Positions 16,291-23,894 of a stretch of 64,000 nt of DNA are shown here, piece by piece. A program made the position numbers and the translations under genes. The stretch lies in contig QFPN01000004.1 of the NCBI GenBank assembly GCA_003241695.1, positions 124,001 to 188,000 on the forward strand. The letters run 5' to 3'. The notes below the pieces were generated by a model that was not told the DNA's origin, did no database searches, and was given only the letters and a program-made list of their open reading frames with translations. Positions within the stretch are counted from its first letter, which is position 1. Every line of letters starts with the position of its first letter. This DNA comes from Ancylobacter novellus (GTDB lineage: Bacteria > Pseudomonadota > Alphaproteobacteria > Rhizobiales > Methylopilaceae).

Positions 16291-18113
16291 TCCTTCACCG
16301 ATCCGGTCGGGATGCCGCCGAGCAGCTCCGTCGCGCTCGGGGCGTCGTAGTCGGGTTCGACGCCGAGCAGCGGCGCGATGCGCTCGACCATCCTGCCGCC
16401 GACCGGCACGACGTTCCAGCCCGAGGTCGCGAAGCCATGGGTCTCGGGCAGCGCCTTCGGCTCGTCGAGCACGGCGAGCAGCATGTAGCGCGGCTTGTCC
16501 ATCGGGAAGACGGCGGTGAAGGCGGTCAGGTTCTTGGTCTTCGAATAGCGGCCTCCGATGACCTTCTCGGCCGTGCCGGTCTTGCCGCCGACGCGGTAGC
16601 CCGGAATGTCGGCCTTCTTGGCCGACCCCTTCTCGGCGTTGAGGCGCATGAGATAGCGCATCTGCGTCGAGGTGCTTTCCTTCAGAACCTTGGTTCCGGA
16701 GGCCCGCGCCGTCTCGACGTCGCGCTGCAGGAAGGTCGGCTTGAAGAGCCAGCCGCCGTTGACCAGAGCCGACACGCCCATCACCGACTGGATCGGCGCG
16801 ATCGCGACGCCGTGGCCGAACGAGATGGTGATGGTGTTGAGCTCGCCCCAGCGCGCCGGCACCAGGGGCCGCGCGCTTTCCGGCAGCTCGGTCTGGAGAC
16901 GGTCGAGCTGGCCCATCTTCTTCAGGAAGGCCTTGTGGGCCTCGACGCCCATGGTGAGCGCGATGCGGGCCGTGCCGATGTTCGAGGAGTGGATGAACAC
17001 CTCCGGCACCGTCAGCACGCGGCGCTGCGGATGGAAGTCGTGGATGCGGAAGCGGCCGTACTGTAGCGGCGCGCGGGCGTCGAAGCGGCTCTGGAGCCCG
17101 ACCTTGCCGGAATCCAGCGCCATTGCGATGGTCAGCGCCTTCATGGTCGAGCCCATCTCGAACACGCCGGTGTTGACGCGGTTGATGGCCTCGGGCTTCA
17201 GCGCGTCCGAAGGCGTGTTGGGGTCGTAGTCCGGCAGCGAGACGAGGCTCACGATCTCGCCGGTCTCGACGTCGGCGATGGCGGCCGATGCCGCGATCGC
17301 CTTGAACTTCTTCATGCCCGCGACGAGCTCGTCGCGCACGGCGTGCTGGACCTTGAGGTCGAGCGCCATGCGGATCGGCGCCATGCGGCCGCCCTTGCCG
17401 GCCTCGAGCGCCGCCGCCTTCGTCAGGCCGGACGTGTCGAGATACTTCTCGATGCCGGCGATGCCCTTGTTGTCGATGTCGGCGAAGCCGAGGATGTGCG
17501 CGACCACCGGGCCGTTCGGATAGACGCGCTTGTTCTCCTGCACGAAGGCGACGCCGGGGATGCCGAGGCGGAAAACCTTCACCTGATCGCGCGGCGAGAT
17601 CTCGCGCTTCAGCCAGACGAAGCCCTTCTTGGTGGAGAGCTTCGCGCGCAGCTCCTTGGCGTCGAGGTCGGGCAGCGCCTGGCTCAGCAGGTCGACGGCC
17701 TCGTCGACGTCGATGATGTTCTTTGGCTCCGCGTAGAGCGAGGAGACCTTCACGTCGGTCGCGAGCACGGTGCCGTTGCGGTCGACGATGTCGGGCCGCT
17801 GAACCGCCGCGACCGTCTGGGCGACCCGCTGGATCTCGTCGAGGTTCGGCGCGACGGCGTACTGCACCAGGCGGCCGACGATGAGGGCGTAGATCAGGCC
17901 GAAGCCGATCGCGACGAGGCGCAGGCGTCCGGAGGTGAGCCCGAGACCTTCGCCGGAGCCGATCAGAAGCCGCACCACGCGCCGCGCGAAGCGCCACGAC
18001 GCCTTGGTCCCGATCCACGCGCCACGGCCGCCGGCGGCGAGCCCGCGCCCGAGCGCCGCGCCCGCGATCGCGCCGTTGCGGAAGGCGCCGTCGATCACCG
18101 CCTGCCCGTTCAT
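16287..18113 (-). CDS. ftsI: Septal peptidoglycan transpeptidase FtsI (PBP3)
   Basis: Class B penicillin-binding protein that cross-links septal peptidoglycan and works with FtsW. The 608-residue product has a long basic cytoplasmic N-terminus, one membrane anchor at about residues 65-85, a PBP dimerisation domain and a C-terminal transpeptidase domain. The active-site motifs SxxK (GSTMKALT), SxN (HSSNIGTA) and KTG (GGKTGTAEK) are all present. It begins at an ATG at 18113 that overlaps the ftsL stop (ATGA). Confidence 0.97.
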   Translation of the reverse strand: MNGQAVIDGAFRNGAIAGAALGRGLAAGGRGAWIGTKASWRFARRVVRLLIGSGEGLGLTSGRLRLVAIGFGLIYALIVGRLVQYAVAPNLDEIQRVAQTVAAVQRPDIVDRNGTVLATDVKVSSLYAEPKNIIDVDEAVDLLSQALPDLDAKELRAKLSTKKGFVWLKREISPRDQVKVFRLGIPGVAFVQENKRVYPNGPVVAHILGFADIDNKGIAGIEKYLDTSGLTKAAALEAGKGGRMAPIRMALDLKVQHAVRDELVAGMKKFKAIAASAAIADVETGEIVSLVSLPDYDPNTPSDALKPEAINRVNTGVFEMGSTMKALTIAMALDSGKVGLQSRFDARAPLQYGRFRIHDFHPQRRVLTVPEVFIHSSNIGTARIALTMGVEAHKAFLKKMGQLDRLQTELPESARPLVPARWGELNTITISFGHGVAIAPIQSVMGVSALVNGGWLFKPTFLQRDVETARASGTKVLKESTSTQMRYLMRLNAEKGSAKKADIPGYRVGGKTGTAEKVIGGRYSKTKNLTAFTAVFPMDKPRYMLLAVLDEPKALPETHGFATSGWNVVPVGGRMVERIAPLLGVEPDYDAPSATELLGGIPTGSVKE

Positions 18114-18670
18114 CGCACGATGCCCATCTTCTTCAGGAAGTCGGTCAGGTTGACCGGCCCGGCGCTCTTCGGCGCCGGCGCGACCTGCATCGGCTTCTGC
18201 GGCGCGGGCCTCGCGGCGGGCGGCTTGAGCTGGGCCGCGGGCTTCACCGCGATCGTCGACTTCTTCGCCGGGGCCGGCGCGGGCTTCTTCGCCGCCGGCG
18301 CCGACGGCTCCTTGTCGATCGCGATGCTGGCGTCCTGCCCCGTGAGGCCGAGCGCGTCGAGCTTCTTGCCGATCTCGTCGATCGGAGCCGGACGCGACGG
18401 CAGCGAGGCGAGCTGGACGTTCTGCTCGCGCACCAGCGGCTTCAGGTCGAGATGCTGGAGGGCGAAGGCCTGCACGCGGTCGGGGCGGGCGAGGAAGGCC
18501 CACTCGGCCTTCAGCACCGCGATCGCGTCGACCTCCTGGCTGATCTGGCGCTTGAGCTTCGAGACCTCCTCGGCGTGGAGCGTCGCCTCGTACTTGATCC
18601 GGTAGACCCAGACCGCGGAGCCGATCAGCGCCGCGACCGCGACGACGTTGAGGATGCGGGCGATCTTCAC
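18110..18670 (-). CDS. ftsL: Cell division protein FtsL
   Basis: Small bitopic divisome protein that forms a coiled-coil complex with FtsB and FtsQ and activates FtsWI. The 186-residue product has one transmembrane helix at residues 5-22, then a periplasmic helix with heptad-like spacing (LHAEEVSKLKRQISQEVDAI). The C-terminal half is rich in proline, alanine and lysine and probably disordered, which makes the protein longer than E. coli FtsL (121 residues) but usual for rhizobia. Assignment rests on topology and position between rsmH and ftsI. Confidence 0.9.
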   Translation of the reverse strand: MKIARILNVVAVAALIGSAVWVYRIKYEATLHAEEVSKLKRQISQEVDAIAVLKAEWAFLARPDRVQAFALQHLDLKPLVREQNVQLASLPSRPAPIDEIGKKLDALGLTGQDASIAIDKEPSAPAAKKPAPAPAKKSTIAVKPAAQLKPPAARPAPQKPMQVAPAPKSAGPVNLTDFLKKMGIVR

Positions 18671-19680
18671 CTCGCGCCTCCCGGAAGACCATGCTGCGGC
18701 AGGCGGGGCACGCCGAACGCGAAGGGATCGCCGCCGCGCGCGGGCGCGTCGGTGCGGCGCGCGGCCCTGAGCCGCGCGGAGCGGGCGCGGGCGTTCTCGC
18801 CGGTCTCGGCGTCGCCCGGCTTCACGACGCCGCGCGACAGCGCCTCGAAGGTCGCCGGCGGAACATGCGTCTCGGGCATGTGGCGCGAGCCGCCGGCGGC
18901 GGTGCGCGTGCGGTCGGCGAGGAAGGTCTTGACGATCCGGTCCTCGAGCGAATGGAACGAGACGACCACGAGCCGTCCGCCCGGCTTCAGCCGCTTCTCG
19001 GCGGCGAACAGCGCGCGGCCAAGTTCGCCGAGTTCGTCGTTCACCGCGATGCGCAGCGCCTGGAAGGTGCGGGTCGCAGGCGCAATGCCGTCGTTCCAGC
19101 TTCCGAGCACGCGCTCGCAGATCGCGGCGAGGCGCGCCGTGGTCTCGATCGGCCCCTTCTCGCGCTCGGCGACGATCGCGCGGGCGATCGCGCCGGCGCG
19201 TCGCTCTTCCCCGAGCGTGCGCAGCAGCGCGGCGAGCTCCTTCTCCTCGAGGTCGCGGACCAGATCGGCGGCGCTCGGCCCCTCCCCGCCCATTCGCATG
19301 TCGAGCGGACCGTCGAAGCGGAACGAGAAGCCGCGCTCGGCCTGGTCGAGCTGCATCGAGGAAACGCCGACGTCGAGCACGACGCCGTCGACCCGGTCGA
19401 TCCCGAGCCCGTCGAGCGCGTCGGCGAGATTGGAGAAGCGCTCCTCGACCAGCGTAAGCCGGCCCTTGGCGGCGGCGACCAGTTCGTAGCCGCCCGCGAT
19501 CGCGGTCGGGTCGCGGTCGAGCGCCACGACCTCGGCGCCGGCGTCGAGGATCGCGCGCGTATAGCCGCCCGCGCCGAATGTGCCGTCGAGATGGATCTCG
19601 CCGGGTTTCGGGTCGAGCGCCGCGATGACCTCGGCGAGCATGACCGGCAGATGCCGCGCGGGTTGATCCCCCGCGCTCAC
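18667..19680 (-). CDS. rsmH: 16S rRNA (cytosine1402-N4)-methyltransferase
   Basis: SAM-dependent methyltransferase that modifies C1402 in the decoding centre of 16S rRNA. The 337-residue product has the SAM loop DGTFGAGGYTRAIL near residue 33, then VLDVGVSSMQLDQAERGFSF, the helical insertion domain, and VVSFHSLEDRIVK. A GTG at 19680 overlapping the mraZ stop (GTGA) restores the conserved N-terminal RHLPVMLAEV stretch; the internal ATG would cut it off. The mraZ-rsmH pair opens the dcw cluster. Confidence 0.96.
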   Translation of the reverse strand: MSAGDQPARHLPVMLAEVIAALDPKPGEIHLDGTFGAGGYTRAILDAGAEVVALDRDPTAIAGGYELVAAAKGRLTLVEERFSNLADALDGLGIDRVDGVVLDVGVSSMQLDQAERGFSFRFDGPLDMRMGGEGPSAADLVRDLEEKELAALLRTLGEERRAGAIARAIVAEREKGPIETTARLAAICERVLGSWNDGIAPATRTFQALRIAVNDELGELGRALFAAEKRLKPGGRLVVVSFHSLEDRIVKTFLADRTRTAAGGSRHMPETHVPPATFEALSRGVVKPGDAETGENARARSARLRAARRTDAPARGGDPFAFGVPRLPQHGLPGGAR

Positions 19681-20144
19681 GCCGCGATCTCCGGCGAGCC
19701 GAGCCGCGCGAGCCGGCGCCGCAGCTCCTTCGCTCCGGCGCGGGAGGCTGCGAGATGCGCCCGGAAGCGCTCCGGCTCCCAGATCTGGAATTTCGAGCCC
19801 TGCCCCACGAACGTCACCGAATCCGAAATGCCGGCGTAGACCTTGAGGTTCTCCGACAGGATCACCCGGCCTTCCGCATCCACCTTCAGCGCCTCGCTGA
19901 CCCCGAGCAGCGCCGTCGCCAGACTGTCGCGCTCCTCCGAATAGGGCGGCAACGTCGCAAGCAGCGCGTCGATCTCCGCCAGCAGCGCGTTCCCGCCGGC
20001 GTCGAGCGCTTCCTGATCCAGCGACGGATGAACGAAAAGCCCCGGAAAGCCGTCCCGCGTCAGGATCGACCGGAAAGGCGCGGGGATCGAAACCCGGCCC
20101 TTGGCGTCCAGCCGGCTCGATACGTTGGACAGGAAGCGATCCAT
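19677..20144 (-). CDS. mraZ: Transcriptional regulator MraZ
   Basis: DNA-binding protein with two SpoVT/AbrB-like repeats. It forms rings and in E. coli represses its own dcw operon. The 155-residue product carries the first repeat at about residues 5-50 (LDAKGRVSIPAPFR) and the second at about 85-130 (VDAEGRVILSENLKVYAGI). It is the first gene of the cluster. Candidate operator boxes lie 164-198 bases upstream of its start. Confidence 0.96.
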   Translation of the reverse strand: MDRFLSNVSSRLDAKGRVSIPAPFRSILTRDGFPGLFVHPSLDQEALDAGGNALLAEIDALLATLPPYSEERDSLATALLGVSEALKVDAEGRVILSENLKVYAGISDSVTFVGQGSKFQIWEPERFRAHLAASRAGAKELRRRLARLGSPEIAA

Positions 20145-20307
20145 GCCCTGACGGCCCGTCCCCCCAAGCGCCGGCGCGGCCGACGTCCCTGCCGCCCCGC
20201 GCGCGCAGGCCCGCCGTGAGACGCGCAGGACCGACCCCGTTCGCAGCCGTTTCGGCCGGGAATGAGGGCGCGACCCCCTTCCGGAGACCGTCCGCGCGTC
20301 GCTTCGA

Positions 20308-20342
20308 CGGGATAATTTGGGATATCATGGGCCCCTATGGGC
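20308..20342 (+). promoter_or_regulatory. Four 10-bp-spaced direct repeats, probable MraZ operator
   Basis: The plus strand reads CGGGA, TGGGA, TGGGC and TGGGC at 20308, 20318, 20328 and 20338, each followed by five bases of spacer. MraZ of E. coli is known to bind TGGGN repeats with 5-base spacers upstream of mraZ. The array is upstream of mraZ but written on the strand opposite to the gene, and the first box has C in place of T. Binding is inferred. Confidence 0.65.
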
Positions 20343-20650
20343 GTCAACGAAATGACCGGTCGCGCCGGCGCGGCTCGGCCCAGGACGCAAGACCTGACAA
20401 GGGCCGGGTCGCGACCGGCTCGCGACCGGATCACTAGAACTTCGTTAGGGTTAAGAAGGCGTTTCCGGCTCGGCGAAAGGCGCGGAGTCGGACAGGCGCG
20501 CGCGGCGCGAGCCGGATGGATTGTCCACAGAGCCCTGTGGAAAACGGCGCGACGCGGGACGCCGCGTCAGCGGCCGCGCGCGAACGGGTCATGTCCTCCG
20601 CTCGCCCGCGCGACCAGAGCGGGCGCATGGACGCGACGGCCGCCGCTCCT

Positions 20651-20672
20651 GCTCCCGCTTGCGGGAGAGGGA
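20651..20672. repeat. Single unit of palindromic repeat family C
   Basis: CTCCCGCTTGCGGGAG followed by AGGGA matches one hairpin of the paired elements at 6605-6708 and 12062-12190. It lies about 40 bases beyond the 3' end of rnpB and might act in 3' end formation, although no T-run follows on that strand. Confidence 0.6.
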
Positions 20673-20712
20673 ATCTGAAGCGTCGCGCTCGTTGCGAGCG
20701 GAATCGGGAGGC

Positions 20713-21109
<397 letters not shown>

Positions 21110-21178
21110 CGCGGCCCTTGTGGGGCGCGGGGCTGAGGCGCGTCAAGAGAGTCTGCGCCATTCGAACGCGTCGCCCGA

Positions 21179-22045
21179 TCAGTTCGCCGACGCCATGTAG
21201 CGGCGGACCTTGGCGCAGTAGACCGCTCCGGCGGCGGTGACGCCGCGGACCGCATGGCCGCCCTGATACTTGGACACCGCCGCGCAGGTGTTGCCGCCGG
21301 CCTTGCGCACCGCCTCGGCGAGATAGCGCATGCCGTAGCGCAGATTGTTCGAGGGTTCGTAGAGCGCCTGGCGCGAGCCGCGGAAGCCCATGCCGCGGGC
21401 GGTCTGATAGCTGAGCTGCATCAGGCCGATATAGCCGCCCTTGCCGGTGGCGCGGGCGTTGTACATCGACTCGACCTTCACCACCGCGTGGCCGAGCGAG
21501 GGGCTGACGCCGGCTTCATTGGCGGCGGCCGTCACCATGCCCTTGATCGAGCCGGTCGGCGCGGAGGTCGCGAGATCGCCCGCCGGCCTGTCGATCGCCT
21601 CGATCGGCACGTCGCGGGTGAGCGCGACCGTCTCGGCGTGGCGCGGAAGGCGGCGGACGGAAGCGGCCCGGACGCGCTTGGCGGCGCGGGCCTCGGCGGC
21701 GCGGACGGCGGCGCGCGACGCGCTGCGGGACCGCTGCGACGGAGCGGCGGCGGTCTTCCGTTCCGCCGCGGGCGGCGGCGCGGAAGGCTGCGCGGCCGGC
21801 GCCGCGTTGCGCGCGGAGGTGAAGGCGGCTGCGCCGAGCGGCGCGGAGGGAACGGACGCCTTTCCGGCGGCGTTAACGGTTCGTTCAGACTTCGACGAGC
21901 GCACCGAAGTCGAAGCGCTCCGGACCTCAGTCGTATTCGTCAGGGACTTCCCCCGATGCAGATGAGTTGAGTTCGGCGCGGCTTCGGCCGAAGCGACGGT
22001 CGCCGCTAGAAGAGCGACGACGATCGTCGATTTACGCATTTCCAC
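21179..22045 (-). CDS. Secreted lytic transglycosylase (SLT domain)
   Basis: Periplasmic enzyme predicted to cleave the MurNAc-GlcNAc bond with anhydro-MurNAc formation. The 288-residue product has a signal peptide at about residues 1-22, a low-complexity Ala/Arg/Ser-rich linker to about residue 165, and a C-terminal SLT domain. The catalytic glutamate is in VKVESMYN. GYIGLMQL and NNLRYGMRYLAE are the usual domain landmarks, and the KYQGGHAVRG segment is typical. It stands alone downstream of rnpB on the same strand. Which exported substrate or machine it serves is unknown. Confidence 0.88.
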   Translation of the reverse strand: MEMRKSTIVVALLAATVASAEAAPNSTHLHRGKSLTNTTEVRSASTSVRSSKSERTVNAAGKASVPSAPLGAAAFTSARNAAPAAQPSAPPPAAERKTAAAPSQRSRSASRAAVRAAEARAAKRVRAASVRRLPRHAETVALTRDVPIEAIDRPAGDLATSAPTGSIKGMVTAAANEAGVSPSLGHAVVKVESMYNARATGKGGYIGLMQLSYQTARGMGFRGSRQALYEPSNNLRYGMRYLAEAVRKAGGNTCAAVSKYQGGHAVRGVTAAGAVYCAKVRRYMASAN

Positions 22046-22158
22046 ACTCCCGATGCGTTACGCAACGGGAGCGCTTAAGCGTGAGAAACTTGACCTTGGC
22101 TCGACCGTGATTCGACCGTCGTCGGGCCGGGATATGGCGAGACTTCGGCGCCGGGCGC

Positions 22159-22917
22159 TCACGCGCCGGGCAGCGCGGCCAGCAGGTTGCGGAGGGTGTC
22201 GACGGTCGAGACATCCGCAACGCCGTCGACGCGCTCAGGACGGAAATGGCGCTGGAACGCCCGCACCACGTCCGCGGTCGCCGGGCCGTAACGGCCGTCG
22301 ATCTCGATCCCGTAACCGTAGAGGCTGAGCAGCGTCTGGAGATGCTCGACCGGCTCGCCCTCGTCGCCGGGGCCGAGCCGCGGCCCCTCCCCGACCGGCG
22401 TCGGCGCGACCCAGTGGCCGACGCCCGCCGCGGCAAGCAGGTACCACGGGAACAGTTCGCCGGGATCCTGCTTTCGCCGCGGCGCAACATCGGAATGGGC
22501 GAGCACGCGCTGAGGTTGCAAATCCCGTCGCGCGCAAATGTCGCGGGCGAGCGCGGTCACCGCTTCGACCTGCGCGTCGGGGAAGTCGCGGTAGCCGTGC
22601 TCGTGGCCTGGATTGACGATTTCGATCCCGATCGAGCCGGAATTAACGTCGCCCTCGCCGTCCCAGCTCGAGACGCCGGCGTGCCAGGCGCGCCTCTCCT
22701 CCGGCACGAGCTGCAGCACGGCCCCGTCCTCGAGCACGACGTAATGACAGGACACCTGGCTTTCGGCCGAGACCAGCCGCTCGACCGCGGCTTCCGCCGA
22801 GTCCATTCCGGTGTAGTGCAGCAGCAGGATGTCGGCCTCCCGGCCGTCCCGGCGCTCGTCATGGTTCGCCGCCGGCCGGACCTCGCCGACCAGCGGGCTG
22901 TCGGGACGAAAACTCAT
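22159..22917 (-). CDS. N-acetylmuramoyl-L-alanine amidase (Amidase_2 with peptidoglycan-binding domain)
   Basis: Predicted zinc amidase that removes stem peptides from MurNAc. The 252-residue product has an Amidase_2/AmpD-type domain at about residues 15-160 with candidate zinc ligands H34, H141 and D151 and an additional H79 in WHAGVSSW. A C-terminal PG_binding_1 domain is at about 185-250 (LQTLLSLYGYGIEIDGRYGP). No signal peptide is obvious, so it may act on anhydro-muropeptides in the cytoplasm like AmpD or leave by another route. The domain order resembles AmiD. It starts within the stop of the J-domain gene (ATGA). Confidence 0.9.
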   Translation of the reverse strand: MSFRPDSPLVGEVRPAANHDERRDGREADILLLHYTGMDSAEAAVERLVSAESQVSCHYVVLEDGAVLQLVPEERRAWHAGVSSWDGEGDVNSGSIGIEIVNPGHEHGYRDFPDAQVEAVTALARDICARRDLQPQRVLAHSDVAPRRKQDPGELFPWYLLAAAGVGHWVAPTPVGEGPRLGPGDEGEPVEHLQTLLSLYGYGIEIDGRYGPATADVVRAFQRHFRPERVDGVADVSTVDTLRNLLAALPGA

Positions 22918-23651
22918 GCGAGCGACCGCTCGGCGCGGATCGCGTCCCAGGCGGCGTTGATCGCGGCGAGCTTGGAGGTCGCGACGCGGACCGCCGCGGG
23001 CGGCAGGCCGCGGGCGAGCGCTCGGTCGGGATGGTTTTCGGCGACGAGCGTGCGGTGGCGGCGCTTCAGTTCCTCGGTCGGCGCGGAGGGCTCGGCTCCC
23101 AGAATCTCGTAAGGGTCGTCCTCTGGCAGGCGCACGTAGCGGCCGAAGGCGCGGCGCACGCTCGCGCGGTCGAGCGCGAAGATCTCGGCCACCTGCATGA
23201 GATAGTTGACCTCGGCCTCGTGGATCGCCCCGTCGGCCGCGGCGATGTGGGCGAGCGAATGCAGCACGTCCTCGAGCGTCGCAGGCTCGCCCTCGAACAG
23301 GTCATGGAGCTGGCGGGCGTAGGACTCGAAGCCGGCGACGTCGTAGGTCGCGCGGTCGAACACCTCGGAGACCTCCTTCAGGTCCTCGGGCTTGATCTCG
23401 AACGCCTTGCGGAACGCCTCGACCTCGACCGGCGCGACGACGCCGTCGGCCTTCGCCATCTTGGCCGACAGCGCGATGACGCCGATGGTGAAGGCGAGGC
23501 TCTTGCGGTCGCGCTCCTCGGCCGCCTCCGCCTCAGGATCGGTCTCGCGATCGACGAGATAATGGCCCGCGAGCGCGCCCGCGATCGCCCCGAGCGGGCC
23601 GCCGAGCATCCAGCCGCCCGCGGCCCCGCCGACCTTTCCCCAGAATGACAT
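22914..23651 (-). CDS. DjlA-like protein with TerB and J domains
   Basis: Probable membrane-associated DnaK co-chaperone. The 245-residue product has a glycine/alanine-rich hydrophobic N-terminus (residues 4-30) and a TerB-like all-helical domain at about 45-150 with the repeated acidic KADGVVAPVEVEAF and AADGAIHEAEVNYL signatures. A C-terminal J domain carries the HPD tripeptide (AENHPDRAL). This order is that of DjlA. It is translationally coupled to the amidase (ATGA), an arrangement that hints at a shared envelope role, though that is inference. Confidence 0.88.
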   Translation of the reverse strand: MSFWGKVGGAAGGWMLGGPLGAIAGALAGHYLVDRETDPEAEAAEERDRKSLAFTIGVIALSAKMAKADGVVAPVEVEAFRKAFEIKPEDLKEVSEVFDRATYDVAGFESYARQLHDLFEGEPATLEDVLHSLAHIAAADGAIHEAEVNYLMQVAEIFALDRASVRRAFGRYVRLPEDDPYEILGAEPSAPTEELKRRHRTLVAENHPDRALARGLPPAAVRVATSKLAAINAAWDAIRAERSLA

Positions 23652-23746
23652 CGTCCGCCGCTCCCGGATTCGAGGCTGCGAGACTACAGCATGGGGCGGG
23701 CGCCTGGCGACCGCCGGAAGGCCGCGGAGCACGAATGGAGACCAAC

Positions 23747-23884
23747 TGCGTGCTTCGAGACGCGCCCGCTTCGCCGACGTTCCTCGGCATGAGGATGGTT
23801 GAGTTCGTCGGATAACGTCTTCTATCAAGCTCCCACCCTCCTCATGCTGAGGAGGCCGCGCAAGCGGCCGTCTCGAAGCACGCA
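23747..23884. repeat. Palindromic repeat, family B, copy 2
   Basis: Outer arms TGCGTGCTTCGAGAC (23747-23761) and GTCTCGAAGCACGCA (23870-23884) match copy 1 exactly. Inner arms CCTCGGCATGAGG and CCTCATGCTGAGG are also conserved. It ends 10 bases before the oxoprolinase start, so it forms the whole immediate leader of that gene. Confidence 0.85.
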
Positions 23885-23894
23885 GTTTCTCTCC

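Larger units (their letters stand above)
20145..20712. other. Non-coding leader between mraZ and rnpB
   Basis: No convincing gene was found in these 568 bases. They hold the presumed mraZ promoter and leader, the MraZ-box array at 20308-20342, an inverted pair of DnaA-box-like sites at 20521-20544 and a single family C hairpin at 20651-20672. A TTAGGGTTAAG stretch near 20446 is the most A/T-rich part and may mark the mraZ promoter, but no hexamer pair is clear. Confidence 0.6.
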
